Assembly: GCF_000614205.1 (NCBI RefSeq)
Contig: NZ_BAKN01000001.1
Coordinates: forward strand, 310,001-374,000
Source: Hoylesella saccharolytica JCM 17484
Lineage (GTDB): Bacteria > Bacteroidota > Bacteroidia > Bacteroidales > Bacteroidaceae
Direction: 5' to 3'
DNA: 64,000 nucleotides
Part shown: positions 38,690 through 47,696 of the stretch, one piece after another
Numbering within the stretch: position 1 is the first letter of the stretch
Layout: each line of letters starts with the position of its first letter
Position numbers and translations under genes: made by a program
The notes under the pieces: generated by a model
Databases searched by the model: none
The model's input: only the letters and a program-made list of their open reading frames with translations
What the model was told of the DNA's origin: nothing

Positions 38690-38848
38690 TAAACTGTGGT
38701 GAAATGCTTTGCCAACGCTTATCATATCCGTTCGAAAAGCTGTTATTCGGTGGGGTATCTTCAGTTTAGGGTGATACAATTTATATGAATAATGTAGAAT
38801 AAAATAAGTTTGTAGAGCCGTTGTTTTTATGGTTGTCTTACAAATAAC

Positions 38849-38879
38849 AGGTGCTCGTTCAAGGGTTGGAAGAGCACCT
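38849..38879. other. Hairpin in intergenic region
   Basis: AGGTGCTC (38849-38856) and GAGCACCT (38872-38879) form a perfect 8-bp stem with a TTC/GAA extension. No T run follows on either strand, so this is not an obvious terminator. Confidence 0.5.
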
Positions 38880-38922
38880 ATTATGGTTGAAACGCAAAGG
38901 CTTGGGTACAAAAAAGGATGTA

Positions 38923-38950
38923 GCGCAAGATTCTTTATTGAATGTTGCGC
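38923..38950 (-). terminator. Probable terminator of the outer-membrane barrel gene
   Basis: GCGCAA...TTGCGC with an inner ATTC/GAAT stem; on the minus strand TTTTTT follows after seven bases. A further short dyad (CACCGA/TCGGTG, 38953-38974) lies between it and the stop codon at 38980. Confidence 0.55.
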
Positions 38951-38979
38951 CACACCGAATGGGGTGAATCGGTGGAAGA

Positions 38980-39468
38980 TTAGATGTAAATACCAACGCC
39001 AATCTTTAAACCCACTGTTGAATAATCTTTCTGGCTTTTGAGCGAGAGGTCGTAGTATATCGAAGGCTCTATCGTTACCGTGCGACTGATAAAGAAAGCA
39101 TAACCCAGTTCCAAACCCGGCATAAAGTCGTTGTAGTTGTGATAGGTATGCACCAAATTGCAGTTGGCACCGAGAAAAAGACCGTTCTGAATGATGTAAT
39201 AACGTATGCCGGCGCCCACAGAATAATAGTCGGCAACGGTTTCATTACCTGAATGTAGTATTGAACCCTGCCCTAATAACAACCAATTGTCTTCAAAAAA
39301 GAATCCGGCACGTGCCTGAACACCGAAGTTAAAACCGTTTTTACCATTGTATTTCAGGTCCAGTCCGCTGAGCGAACCATTAACATAAACCTTTCTTTCT
39401 TCAAATTGTGCACTTGAAGTAAGGGTAAACAGTAGCGTCGTTAACAATAAAAATAACTTCTTTTTCAT
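38980..39468 (-). CDS. Small outer-membrane beta-barrel protein
   Basis: 162 residues with signal peptide MKKKLFLLLTTLLFTLTSSAQ. The mature 140 residues alternate hydrophobic and polar residues in about eight strands (FNFGVQARAGFFFEDNWLL; YYSVGAGIRYYI; FMPGLELGYAFFIS; VGLKIGVGIYI) and end in a hydrophobic, aromatic-type C-terminal strand, fitting an 8-stranded OmpA/OprF-like porin-type barrel without the periplasmic domain. The exact role is unknown. Divergent from the GH10-like gene. Confidence 0.82.
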   Translation of the reverse strand: MKKKLFLLLTTLLFTLTSSAQFEERKVYVNGSLSGLDLKYNGKNGFNFGVQARAGFFFEDNWLLLGQGSILHSGNETVADYYSVGAGIRYYIIQNGLFLGANCNLVHTYHNYNDFMPGLELGYAFFISRTVTIEPSIYYDLSLKSQKDYSTVGLKIGVGIYI

Positions 39469-39541
39469 TTCTTACCTTATTTAAATTAATACTCAAATAT
39501 TTGCTTTGTTTGGTCTTTGCAGCCGTGTATGGGCTACCGTG

Positions 39542-39549
39542 CAAAAGTA
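39542..39549 (-). promoter_or_regulatory. Promoter -7 box of the outer-membrane barrel gene
   Basis: Reads TACTTTTG on the minus strand, 73 bases upstream of the start codon. Confidence 0.6.
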
Positions 39550-39582
39550 AACAATAAATTCGACAAACAGGTAAAATATACT

Positions 39583-39590
39583 TAACTTTG
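39583..39590 (+). promoter_or_regulatory. Promoter -7 box of the GH10-like gene
   Basis: TAACTTTG followed by CAAAC, 37 bases upstream of the start at 39628; divergent from the barrel-gene promoter. Confidence 0.65.
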
Positions 39591-39627
39591 CAAACATCAT
39601 AAAAATCAATAATAAAGGCTTCTTTTA

Positions 39628-41340
39628 ATGAGTGCAATCTCACAACGCACGGTGCGATTTCTGGTATTATTAGTATGGTTATTCACGATAACGACGAGCA
39701 CAGCACAAACTTTTTCATTCTTTAAAACCGGTGACGGTGAGGCGTCAAAATTTCCCAAACACGAGGTAAGAGCCGTGTGGCTGACTACCATTGGAGGCTT
39801 GGATTGGCCCCGTTCGTATGCTCGAGACGCGGCGTCGGTTGCCCGACAGCAACGCGAACTTACCGATATTCTCGACCGTTTGCAGCGTTCAGGTATCAAC
39901 ACCGTGTTGCTGCAAGTGCGCATTAGAGGAACGGTGATCTATCCATCATTGTTCGAACCGGTGGACGGATGTCTTGCGGGCGTGCCGGGAAAGCAGCCGG
40001 GGTACGATGCTTTGCAGTTTGCCATAGACGAATGTCATCAACGCGGGATGGAGCTTCATGCGTGGGTGGTGACTATTCCGGTAGGAAAATGGAACGCTAC
40101 GGGCTGCAGGGAGTTACGGAAAAAGTATCCTTTGCTCATTAAAAAGATTGGCGATGAGGGATATATGGACCCCGAGAACAGGCAAACGGCAACTTATCTG
40201 GCGGATATTTGTGATGAAATTACACGCAATTATGATGTCGATGGCATTCATCTCGACTACATCCGCTATCCCGAAACGTGGCATCTTCGGGTGTCGAACG
40301 ATGAGGGGCGCCGCCACATTACAAACATTGTAGAAGCCATTGCGCGAAAGGTGAAGGCACGAAAGGCATGGGTAAAGATGAGCTGTGCACCGATTGGAAA
40401 GTTTGATAATTTGTCGCGCTACCACAGTTATGGCTGGAATGCTTATACCAAAGTGTGTCAAGATGCACAGGGATGGTTGCGTAACGGACTGATGGATGCG
40501 CTCTTTCCGATGATGTATTTTCAGGGAAACCACTTTTTCCCCTTTGCCATAGACTGGTCAGAACAAAGCTACGGCCGAATTGTTGTACCCGGATTGGGCA
40601 TTTATTTTATGTCGCCTGCCGAGAAAAACTGGGCTTTAGATGTTATCACACGCGAGATGTACGTGCTTCGACAATATGGTATGGGCTACGCTTTTTTTCG
40701 CAGTAAGTTCTTTACCGATGATTTAAAAGGCATTTATTCTTTTACAAAAAACGAGTTTTCGCGTTATCCTGCGCTCGTTCCGGCTATCACTTGGCAGTGG
40801 GCACAACGTCCTTTGCCTCCCCGACAGATGTCTGTGCATACAGTGAAGGGTGATGTTATGCTGTCGTGGAGCGGTGCTGTAGATCACAGCGATGCACCTT
40901 ATCTACTCTATAACGTGTATGCCGGGCGTACGTATCCTGTGGATGTGAAAGATGCGCGTAATCTGATTGCCGTAAGAAGACGGGCTACCGAGCTGCGTAT
41001 TCCTGCCGAACGAGCCGACAGATATTATGCCGTTACTGCCACAGACCGTTACGGAAACGAGAGCGAAGCCTTGCAAAGTATGGCTCCGCAGCATTCTGTG
41101 GAACGTCCGAAGATGTTGAAATGCGATGGCTATAAGGTACAGCTGCCCGCCAAGGGTAGTTTCTTGGATGCCGATGTAGTGGTTGTCGAGGGGGCGGACG
41201 GATGTATGGTGGCTACCTATCCCTATGTGGGTACAACATTGAATGTGGCCCGATTGGATAATGGTATTTATGTTTTGCGGTCGCTCAATCGCAAAGGCGT
41301 CAATCACCGACTGGGCTTTTTTATGATAAAAAGAAAGTAA
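39628..41340 (+). CDS. Secreted GHL10-type (glycosyl hydrolase-like 10, DUF187) protein
   Basis: 570 residues with signal peptide ending ITTSTAQ. The family start EVRAVWLTTIGGLDWP (about 44) leads a TIM barrel: ILDRLQRSGINTVLLQVR, ELHAWVVTIPVGKW, DVDGIHLDYIRYPE (conserved D-G-I-H-x-D-Y-x-R-Y-P) and DALFPMMYFQGNHF. GHL10 enzymes are thought to cleave peptidoglycan glycan strands after removal of stem peptides (YngK-type relatives), but few are characterised. The C-terminus (about 390-570) contains a fibronectin-III-like domain (MLSWSGAVDHSDAPYLLYNVYAG). Monocistronic. Confidence 0.9.
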   Translation: MSAISQRTVRFLVLLVWLFTITTSTAQTFSFFKTGDGEASKFPKHEVRAVWLTTIGGLDWPRSYARDAASVARQQRELTDILDRLQRSGINTVLLQVRIRGTVIYPSLFEPVDGCLAGVPGKQPGYDALQFAIDECHQRGMELHAWVVTIPVGKWNATGCRELRKKYPLLIKKIGDEGYMDPENRQTATYLADICDEITRNYDVDGIHLDYIRYPETWHLRVSNDEGRRHITNIVEAIARKVKARKAWVKMSCAPIGKFDNLSRYHSYGWNAYTKVCQDAQGWLRNGLMDALFPMMYFQGNHFFPFAIDWSEQSYGRIVVPGLGIYFMSPAEKNWALDVITREMYVLRQYGMGYAFFRSKFFTDDLKGIYSFTKNEFSRYPALVPAITWQWAQRPLPPRQMSVHTVKGDVMLSWSGAVDHSDAPYLLYNVYAGRTYPVDVKDARNLIAVRRRATELRIPAERADRYYAVTATDRYGNESEALQSMAPQHSVERPKMLKCDGYKVQLPAKGSFLDADVVVVEGADGCMVATYPYVGTTLNVARLDNGIYVLRSLNRKGVNHRLGFFMIKRK

Positions 41341-41432
41341 AAGCGAACAGAAAACAAACGATTTTGTGCGTCAAAATTTATTTTAAGCAGATAAAAAGTA
41401 TCATTCTCACAGATAAGAAAAGGTATTAACCC

Positions 41433-42518
41433 CTATTTTCTCATCTCTAATTCCTCATCAAAAAGGTCTTCATCTTTCATTCCTAACCTTTCGTCGCCCA
41501 TCGGCAGTTGCGAAAACAGCTTGCGCGCTTTGACATAATATTGCCAAAGCAAAGAGAAGTGACCATTGATATTTTTATCGGTGGTCTTTTTGTTTTGTTG
41601 TATTTGGCGTCTGTCTTCATCAAAGTTGTGGCGCCACCGACGAAAATCTCTGCGTGCTTTCCATATCGCCCGGCAGTCCGCCCAGTTGAAATTTACCAGT
41701 AAAGTTTGTGTTGCTGCCACATAGTCCAGCAACCAACGCACTCGCATCACATGTTTTAGTTCGTCGCGATGCAAGTTTTTATAGAGCATGGTTAAATTGT
41801 TTCTGAAGTTTAGATACGTTTTCATCGGGTTGGCTTTGGGTAGCGTTCCCCCGCCCACATGATATACCACACTATCGGGTTCGCAGTAAATCTTTCGACC
41901 AGCAAGCCGCAAACGCCAGCAAAGGTCTATTTCTTCGTTATGCGCAAAGAAACGTCCGTCGAGTCCGCCGACGCTCCAATAGTCTGCCGAACGTATCATT
42001 AAGCACGCACCTGTAGCCCAATGTACCTCTTGCATGTAGTCGTATTGAGCATTATCAGTCTCTATTGTGTTGAAGATTCGCCCCCTACAAAACGGATAAC
42101 CATATCGATCTAAGAACCCGCCACAGGCTCCTGCGTACTCAAAAGCATCTCTATTGGCTATCGAAAGCAACTTGGGTTGACAGGCTGCAACGTCCGGATA
42201 CATCTCCATCAGTTCGATAAGCGGGAGCAACCAGTTGTGCGTTACCTCCACATCCGAGTTTAACAGCACGTAATATTCGGCTTCAATGGTTGCCAGCGCC
42301 TTGTTGTAGCCTTCGGCAAAGCCATAATTTTTATCAAGAATAAGCGTTTTACAGTGTGGAAAATGTTGTGCAATGAACGCCATAGAGTCGTCTGTCGACG
42401 CGTTATCAGCGATGTAAATGGAGGCATCTTCACGCGAATATCTCACCACCGAAGGCAGATAACGCTGTAACATCTCGCGACCGTTCCAGTTTAAAATAAC
42501 GATGGCAACTTTATCCAT
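41433..42518 (-). CDS. Glycosyltransferase family 2
   Basis: 361 residues. The GT-A core begins VAIVILNWNGREMLQRYLPSV; the nucleotide-binding IYIADNASTDDS (about 35) and the D-x-D-like LLNSDVEV (about 87) are present, with FFAHNEEIDLCWRLRLAG (about 195; E-D/E-x-D-x-x-x-R motif) as acceptor side. Similar to rhamnosyl- and related transferases for surface glycans. A C-terminal basic segment (about 280-330) follows. Its start lies 23 bases after the mtaB stop, so they probably share the mtaB promoter. Confidence 0.9.
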   Translation of the reverse strand: MDKVAIVILNWNGREMLQRYLPSVVRYSREDASIYIADNASTDDSMAFIAQHFPHCKTLILDKNYGFAEGYNKALATIEAEYYVLLNSDVEVTHNWLLPLIELMEMYPDVAACQPKLLSIANRDAFEYAGACGGFLDRYGYPFCRGRIFNTIETDNAQYDYMQEVHWATGACLMIRSADYWSVGGLDGRFFAHNEEIDLCWRLRLAGRKIYCEPDSVVYHVGGGTLPKANPMKTYLNFRNNLTMLYKNLHRDELKHVMRVRWLLDYVAATQTLLVNFNWADCRAIWKARRDFRRWRHNFDEDRRQIQQNKKTTDKNINGHFSLLWQYYVKARKLFSQLPMGDERLGMKDEDLFDEELEMRK

Positions 42519-42541
42519 ACTTGTTTTTATTCCGTTTTTAT

Positions 42542-43882
42542 TTACGCCACAACCACTCGTAAGGCACTCTTGTCGTGGTTCAACTCACCCAGTTTTACCC
42601 GCATTAGCTGGTTATCATATTCCTCTTTTGCCAATGTGGCGGGCAGTTCTACACGGATATAATTGCGTGTAAAACCGTGCATTGCCTTTCCTCGAATGGC
42701 TTTTTCGAACAGTACTTCAGCCTCTTGACCGATGTGATGGGTGTAAAATGCCTCGAGTTTTTTATCCGATAAGTCGAGTAAACACTTGCTTCGCCTGCGC
42801 TTTTCGGCATCGGTCACCACGTAAGGTATGCGTAAAGCTGCCGTTCCGGGACGCTCGCTATAAGGAAAAACGTGCAGTTGTGTGATGTCAAGACCCTCAA
42901 GAAAACGTCGGCAATCTTCAAAAAACGCCGGCTCTTCACCGCGTGAACCCACCATGACATCTACCCCGATGAAGGCTTCAGGTATCTCTTTTTTGATGAG
43001 TTTGATTTTATGTGCAAACAAGTTGGTATCGTAACGGCGGCCCATTAGTTGTAAAACCTCATCGCTGCCGCTTTGCAAGGGGATGTGAAAATGAGGCATA
43101 AAAGCCCGACTTTGGGCACAAAAGGCGATGAGTTCGTCGGTTAAAAGGTTGGGTTCGATGCTGCTGATGCGAAACCGCTGAATGCCTTTCACCCCGTCAA
43201 GTGCCTGTACAAGATCGATAAAGCGCTCGTTGCCGTCACCCCGAAACTCACCGATGTTCACGCCGGTAAGTACAATTTCTTTGCCGCCTTCTGCTGCTGC
43301 AGCTTCAGCCTGTTGTACCAACGAGTCGATAGAGGGATTACGTGATAGACCACGTGCAAAGGGAATGGTGCAGTAAGTACAAAAATAGTCGCATCCGTCT
43401 TGCACCTTTAAGAAGTAGCGCGTACGGTTTCCGCGACTGCAACTGGGTGCAAATGTCTTAATGTCTTTGGTCTTTACCGAGAAATGTCGATGTTGCGCGC
43501 TACCGTCCTTACCATCTATCCAAGCGTCGTTAAGATATTGTATGAGGTTAGCCTTTTCGTTACTGCCCAGCACAAGGTCAACCCCTTCAATGGCACTTAC
43601 CCGTTCTGCCTCCAGCTGTGCATAACATCCCGTTACTACAACAAAAGCTCCGGGATTTTCGCGCACCATTCGATGGATAACCTGTCGGCATTTATGGTCG
43701 GCCACTTCGGTAACCGAGCACGTGTTAATCAGACATATATCCGCCCGTTCACCTTTGTTGGCAGTACGTACACCCATATCTTGCAGCATCTGTCCGAAGG
43801 TAGATGTTTCCGAAAAATTAAGTTTACAACCCAGTGTGTAATATGCGGCGGTTTTGCCTTGAAAGGCCGAACTGTCTATCAT
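42542..43882 (-). CDS. mtaB: tRNA t6A37 methylthiotransferase MtaB
   Basis: 446 residues. Radical-SAM methylthiotransferase that converts t6A37 to ms2t6A37 in tRNA. N-terminal UPF0004 domain with the first Fe-S ligands (YTLGCKLNFSE; INTCSVTEVADHKCRQ; VVTGCYAQ), then the radical-SAM motif C-x3-C-x2-C in DGCDYFCTYCTIPFARG (about 165). IPLQSGSDEVLQLMGRRYD and the C-terminal TRAM-like end follow. GCKLN (rather than GC(M/Q)MN) points to MtaB rather than MiaB or RimO. Confidence 0.93.
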   Translation of the reverse strand: MIDSSAFQGKTAAYYTLGCKLNFSETSTFGQMLQDMGVRTANKGERADICLINTCSVTEVADHKCRQVIHRMVRENPGAFVVVTGCYAQLEAERVSAIEGVDLVLGSNEKANLIQYLNDAWIDGKDGSAQHRHFSVKTKDIKTFAPSCSRGNRTRYFLKVQDGCDYFCTYCTIPFARGLSRNPSIDSLVQQAEAAAAEGGKEIVLTGVNIGEFRGDGNERFIDLVQALDGVKGIQRFRISSIEPNLLTDELIAFCAQSRAFMPHFHIPLQSGSDEVLQLMGRRYDTNLFAHKIKLIKKEIPEAFIGVDVMVGSRGEEPAFFEDCRRFLEGLDITQLHVFPYSERPGTAALRIPYVVTDAEKRRRSKCLLDLSDKKLEAFYTHHIGQEAEVLFEKAIRGKAMHGFTRNYIRVELPATLAKEEYDNQLMRVKLGELNHDKSALRVVVA

Positions 43883-43909
43883 TTATACCTTATTAATATA
43901 TTAGGGCTG

Positions 43910-43917
43910 CAAAGATA
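43910..43917 (-). promoter_or_regulatory. Promoter -7 box of mtaB-GT2
   Basis: Reads TATCTTTG on the minus strand, 27 bases upstream of the mtaB start. Confidence 0.7.
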
Positions 43918-44049
43918 CTAATTTTTAAGTAGCTGTTCAAAATTTATTTTCAAAGCCTTTGTTTGCACTTATCGTAATTATTGGTAAAGCAGAGAAACTT
44001 TTTTAGGCTGACTATATGGATAAGGGCTTTGCTGCAATAAGGTAAACGT

Positions 44050-44297
44050 GATATCTAAAACGATACTTTTACTTTCTGGAAAGCATGATTTTAGGGCGTT
44101 TCAGGCGAGTAAAAAGAGGATAAAGTCTATTCTTAAACGTGTAAGCTGCTAATTACCAGAATTATACGGAGCCACAAAGTTCTTGATTTTTTATGAATCA
44201 AGAACAAGTTGGAGGATTTTGTTGGTATTCTTGCGAAGTTGTTTCCGATTTCTTAATAAGGTCAAAAGTTAGGATTTGTAACTTCTATTGACCCTTC
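44050..44297 (+). mobile_element. Interspersed element copy C (diverged, shortest array)
   Basis: Only about one 22-bp unit (GATACTTTTACTTTCTGGAAAG) precedes CATGATTTTAGGGCGTTTCAGG. The distal part matches A, B and D: GTAAGCTGCTAATTA, a hairpin region TTCTTGATTTTTTATGAATC, AACAAGTTGGAGGATTTTGT, ATTCTTGCGAAGTTG (core, 44227-44241), TTCCGATTTCTTAATAA and AAAAGTTAGGATTTGTAACTT. Located between the divergent mtaB and susC-like genes; 43918-44049 next to it shows nothing else. Confidence 0.75.
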
Positions 44298-44407
44298 TAA
44301 AGGTGAAGAGGATATAACGGAATGCGAGCTAATCAAGATAAATTTACCGGATAAAGGAGACTTTACTTATTTGTTTTATTTTTAACCTTTTACCTTATAT
44401 GTTGCTG

Positions 44408-44455
44408 CCTGCATCTTTTTGTCCTTTTACATTTTTACTTTTTTACCCTTAAATC
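44408..44455. repeat. Diverged copy of the 16640 inverted-repeat arm
   Basis: CTGCATCTTTTT, then CCTTTTACATTTTTACTTT and ACCCTTAAATC follow the order of the right arm at 16650-16694 (CTGCATCTTTTCACC, CACTTTTTCACC, CCTTTCACCTTTAA), with about three quarters of the bases equal. No four-helix-bundle gene is near. Confidence 0.5.
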
Positions 44456-44564
44456 TCCGCATCCTTCATATTCTTCAGATAAAAGTATGATCTCTAAAAT
44501 GTAAGTTGAAAGGTTATTTCTATTGAAAATAAATAGAAATAACGCTAATTTAATTAAAAATTCA

Positions 44565-44572
44565 TACATTTG
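44565..44572 (+). promoter_or_regulatory. Promoter -7 box of the susC-like operon
   Basis: TACATTTG followed by TAGTTTC, 20 bases upstream of the susC-like start codon. Confidence 0.55.
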
Positions 44573-44592
44573 TAGTTTCAAATAATAATTGT

Positions 44593-47500
44593 ATGCGAAC
44601 AGTTTTAACTTTATTTCTTGCTTTTGCATTGGGACTTGGCTATGCTGAAACAACAAACTACAACAGTCGCACTGCACAGAGAGCCATCGGAGAAAATGAT
44701 GAAAATATAGTTTCAGGGGTGGTGCGCGACCCTGTGGGAGAGCCGTTGGCGGGTGTTACCGTGCTGCAAAAGGGAACGACAAACAAGGTGGTTACCGATA
44801 CCGACGGGCGTTATACGCTGCGCTTAAAACAGGGAGCGGCGCGCTCGCTGGTGCTGAGTTACATCGGAATGAAAACGCTTACAGTACCGGTGAACGGTAA
44901 TACAGCCGACCTAACGATGCAGGAGGATGCCAATCAGCTACAAGATGTTATTGTAAAAGGAGCCTACGGAACGGCACAAAAACGGTCGGATTTAGTGGGA
45001 AGTGCCTTTCAAGTAAACGCCGAACAATTGAAAAGTCTGCCTCAACAGCGGCTCGATGTGATGCTTGACGGACTTATTCCGGGTGTAAAAATTGCGCCTA
45101 ACACCGAAGAACCGGGGTCGCCCAGAACGCGTTTTAATGTACGTGTGCGTGGAGAAGCATCGCTCAATGCTTCTAACGAACCGTTATGGGTAATTGATGG
45201 AACGCCAATGTACACAGGAGATCGTACAAATATGATGCCGGGAACGAGTTATACGGTAAGTCCGTTGTCGTTTATCAATCCCGAAGATATTGAGTCGATA
45301 ACGGTGCTGAAAGATGCTACCGCCACCTCTATATATGGTGCCGATGGTGCCAACGGAGTGGTTTTGGTAACTACAAAGAAAGGACGCGATGGTAAATTGA
45401 ATGTCCGTGTGAATACACAATACGGTCTTGCCAATATCGATAAAAGCACTGAGCCGAAGGTAATGAATGCCCAACAGTGGCTCGACTTGGCGCGAACGGC
45501 TTACAAAAACGCAGGGTTGGATATGCGAGCGTTTCCTTATCAGGACAACGACATGAATTCTTACTCAACGACTGATACCAATTGGCGAGATGTTTTCTAT
45601 GGAACGGGAACAACATTCCTTACTAATGTGTCGCTCAACGGAGGTACACAGAAGTCGGATTATTATCTTTCGGGACAGTATTTTCTGAACAACGGAACGG
45701 TGAAAGGTAACACGCAGCAGCGTCTTTCATTGCGTTCTAATCTCGGTTTTCAACTCAATAAGAAACTCAAGTTAAGTGTCGATCTCTCTGCCAGCTATAA
45801 CGACAACGACCTTTTTGCACTTGGTCGCGAGTATTATCAGCTGTTGCCCATTTTCAGTCCCTATAATGCCGACGGTACATACCGTTTATATAATAAGGTG
45901 GTAGATGGTATTGACGGTTCTGGAAACCCTATTTGGCGCACGCAACGGTTTACCAAAAACTCGGTGATGGAGCGCGACCAGAACCTCAATAACCAGAAGG
46001 CGTGGTTTCTGCACAGTAATTTTATGCTGGCTTACGACGTGTTGAAGGGATTAAAATATACCGCCCAGCTAGCTTACGACTATCAAAGCACCCTCGAGGA
46101 AACGTACAATTCGCAGAAAAACTGGTCGGGAATGAGCACCGAAGGCAACGCTGTGGGCTACTCGCGACGTTCGTCTGCCGATATCATTAACCTCACCACC
46201 ATTCATCGATTGAATTATAACAGAACCTTCGGAAAGCATTCTGTAGGCGGCGTTGTGGGTTTTGAGGCAGGCGCACGCAATTATACAACGATGTATGTAA
46301 CAGGTTCGGGCTTCATCAACGACAACATTCAGGATGTCAGTCAAGCCAATACACGTAACGGTTACAATTCGAGCAACAAGAATAGAAAGGCTTCTTTCCT
46401 CGGTCAGCTAAGCTATTCGTTCGATCATCGCTATTATCTTACCGTCAATGCACGAAAAGACGGCAATTCGCAATTCGGTTCCGATGTGCGCTGGGCTAAC
46501 TTTGCATCGGCGGGTGTATCGTGGAATGTACATAACGAGAAGTGGTTTAAGTTGCCTTGGATGAATGTTTTGAAGTTGAAAGCCAGCTACGGAGCTAACG
46601 GAAATTCGCGTATCGGAGCGCAAGAGTCGCTTGGAACCTATCAGTATGGTGACAGTTATGCCTATAACGGCGTAGCGGCGGAGTGCAAGGGCAATCGCCC
46701 AACTCGCGCTTAAGTTGGGAAACAACCTACATGACCAATCTCGGCATACGCATTGCGGTGCTCAATCGGATTGATTTGGAAGTAGAAGTCTACAACAATC
46801 AGACGCAAAACCTGCTCAGTCAGCTCCCTGTTTCATTACTCACCGGTGATACTCGCGTGTATCGAAACATAGGCGAGATACGCAATCGAGGCATCGAAGC
46901 CACCCTGACTACCCGTAACTTCGTGGGCAAAAAAGAAGGCGACTTTACATGGACAACCGACTTTAACATCGCGCACAATACCAACAAGCTGGTTAAATCT
47001 TATCGCGGCACGCAGGTAAACTTTACCGACGGCTACTCGTGGATGGAGGGCGAAGATACACGAACCTATTATCTGGTAAGGTGGGCAGGCGTAGATCCCT
47101 ACGACGGAAGCCCACTTTGGTACGATGCCGAAGGCAACATCACCAAGACATACGATAGTGTACGGAACCGTGTTCGTGGTAAAACATCGAATTCAACCGT
47201 TACGGGTGGACTGACGAACACGATGAGTTACAAAGGCTTTTCGTTGCGTTTTATGCTCAACTATCAGTTTGGCGGCTACACATACGGTTCGTTTGCCGCC
47301 ATCGGAAATACCGATGGATACAACGTTATGGATACCAATCAGGCGATAGAACAACAATATTACTGGCAAAGTCCGGGTAACATAGCTCGTAATCCCAAGC
47401 CTCTTGCCGGCGTAAGTACGGGCTCTGCGCGTCAGTCTACCCGCTTTTTGTACCACAAAGACCTAATTAGGTTGCAGAATGTAGTGCTGAGTTATGAGCT

Positions 47501-47675
47501 ACCCAAGCATCTGATGCGACATTGGAAACTAACCGGTTGCACTGTTTCGCTTATCGGCGATAACCTGATGGCTTATTCGCCATATGCCCGAAGCGACTGA
47601 AACTCTTATAAAACGATGATGAACGGCTATCCTTTAGAACGCACTTTTTCGCTCTCGCTCAATGTAGGTTTTTAA
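44593..47675 (+). CDS. SusC-like TonB-dependent outer-membrane transporter, frameshift plus internal stop as sequenced
   Basis: About 1027 residues after repair. Signal peptide MRTVLTLFLAFALGLGYA, then a carboxypeptidase-regulatory-like domain (VSGVVRDPVGEPLAGVTVLQKGT, about 40-115), the plug (GSAFQVNAEQLKSLPQQRL; SINGADGANGVVLVTTKKG-type SIYGADGANGVVLVTT) and a 22-strand barrel. One base is missing near 46675 (GCGGCGG-AG), joining the frame ending at 46713 to MQGQSPNSRLSWETTYM. A TGA at 47598-47600 interrupts ARSD-x-NSYKTMMNGYPLER; the same frame continues to TAA at 47673 and ends in SLSLNVGF, the expected C-terminal strand with final Phe. The pair with SusD imports oligosaccharides or peptides; substrate unknown. 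Confidence 0.92.
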
Positions 47676-47696
47676 TTAAAGACGAATATCACAGAT

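Noticed and set aside
38829..39041. 70-residue open frame after the dyad array
   Set aside because: It runs through three hairpins and into the end of the barrel gene on the other strand; no domain is recognisable.
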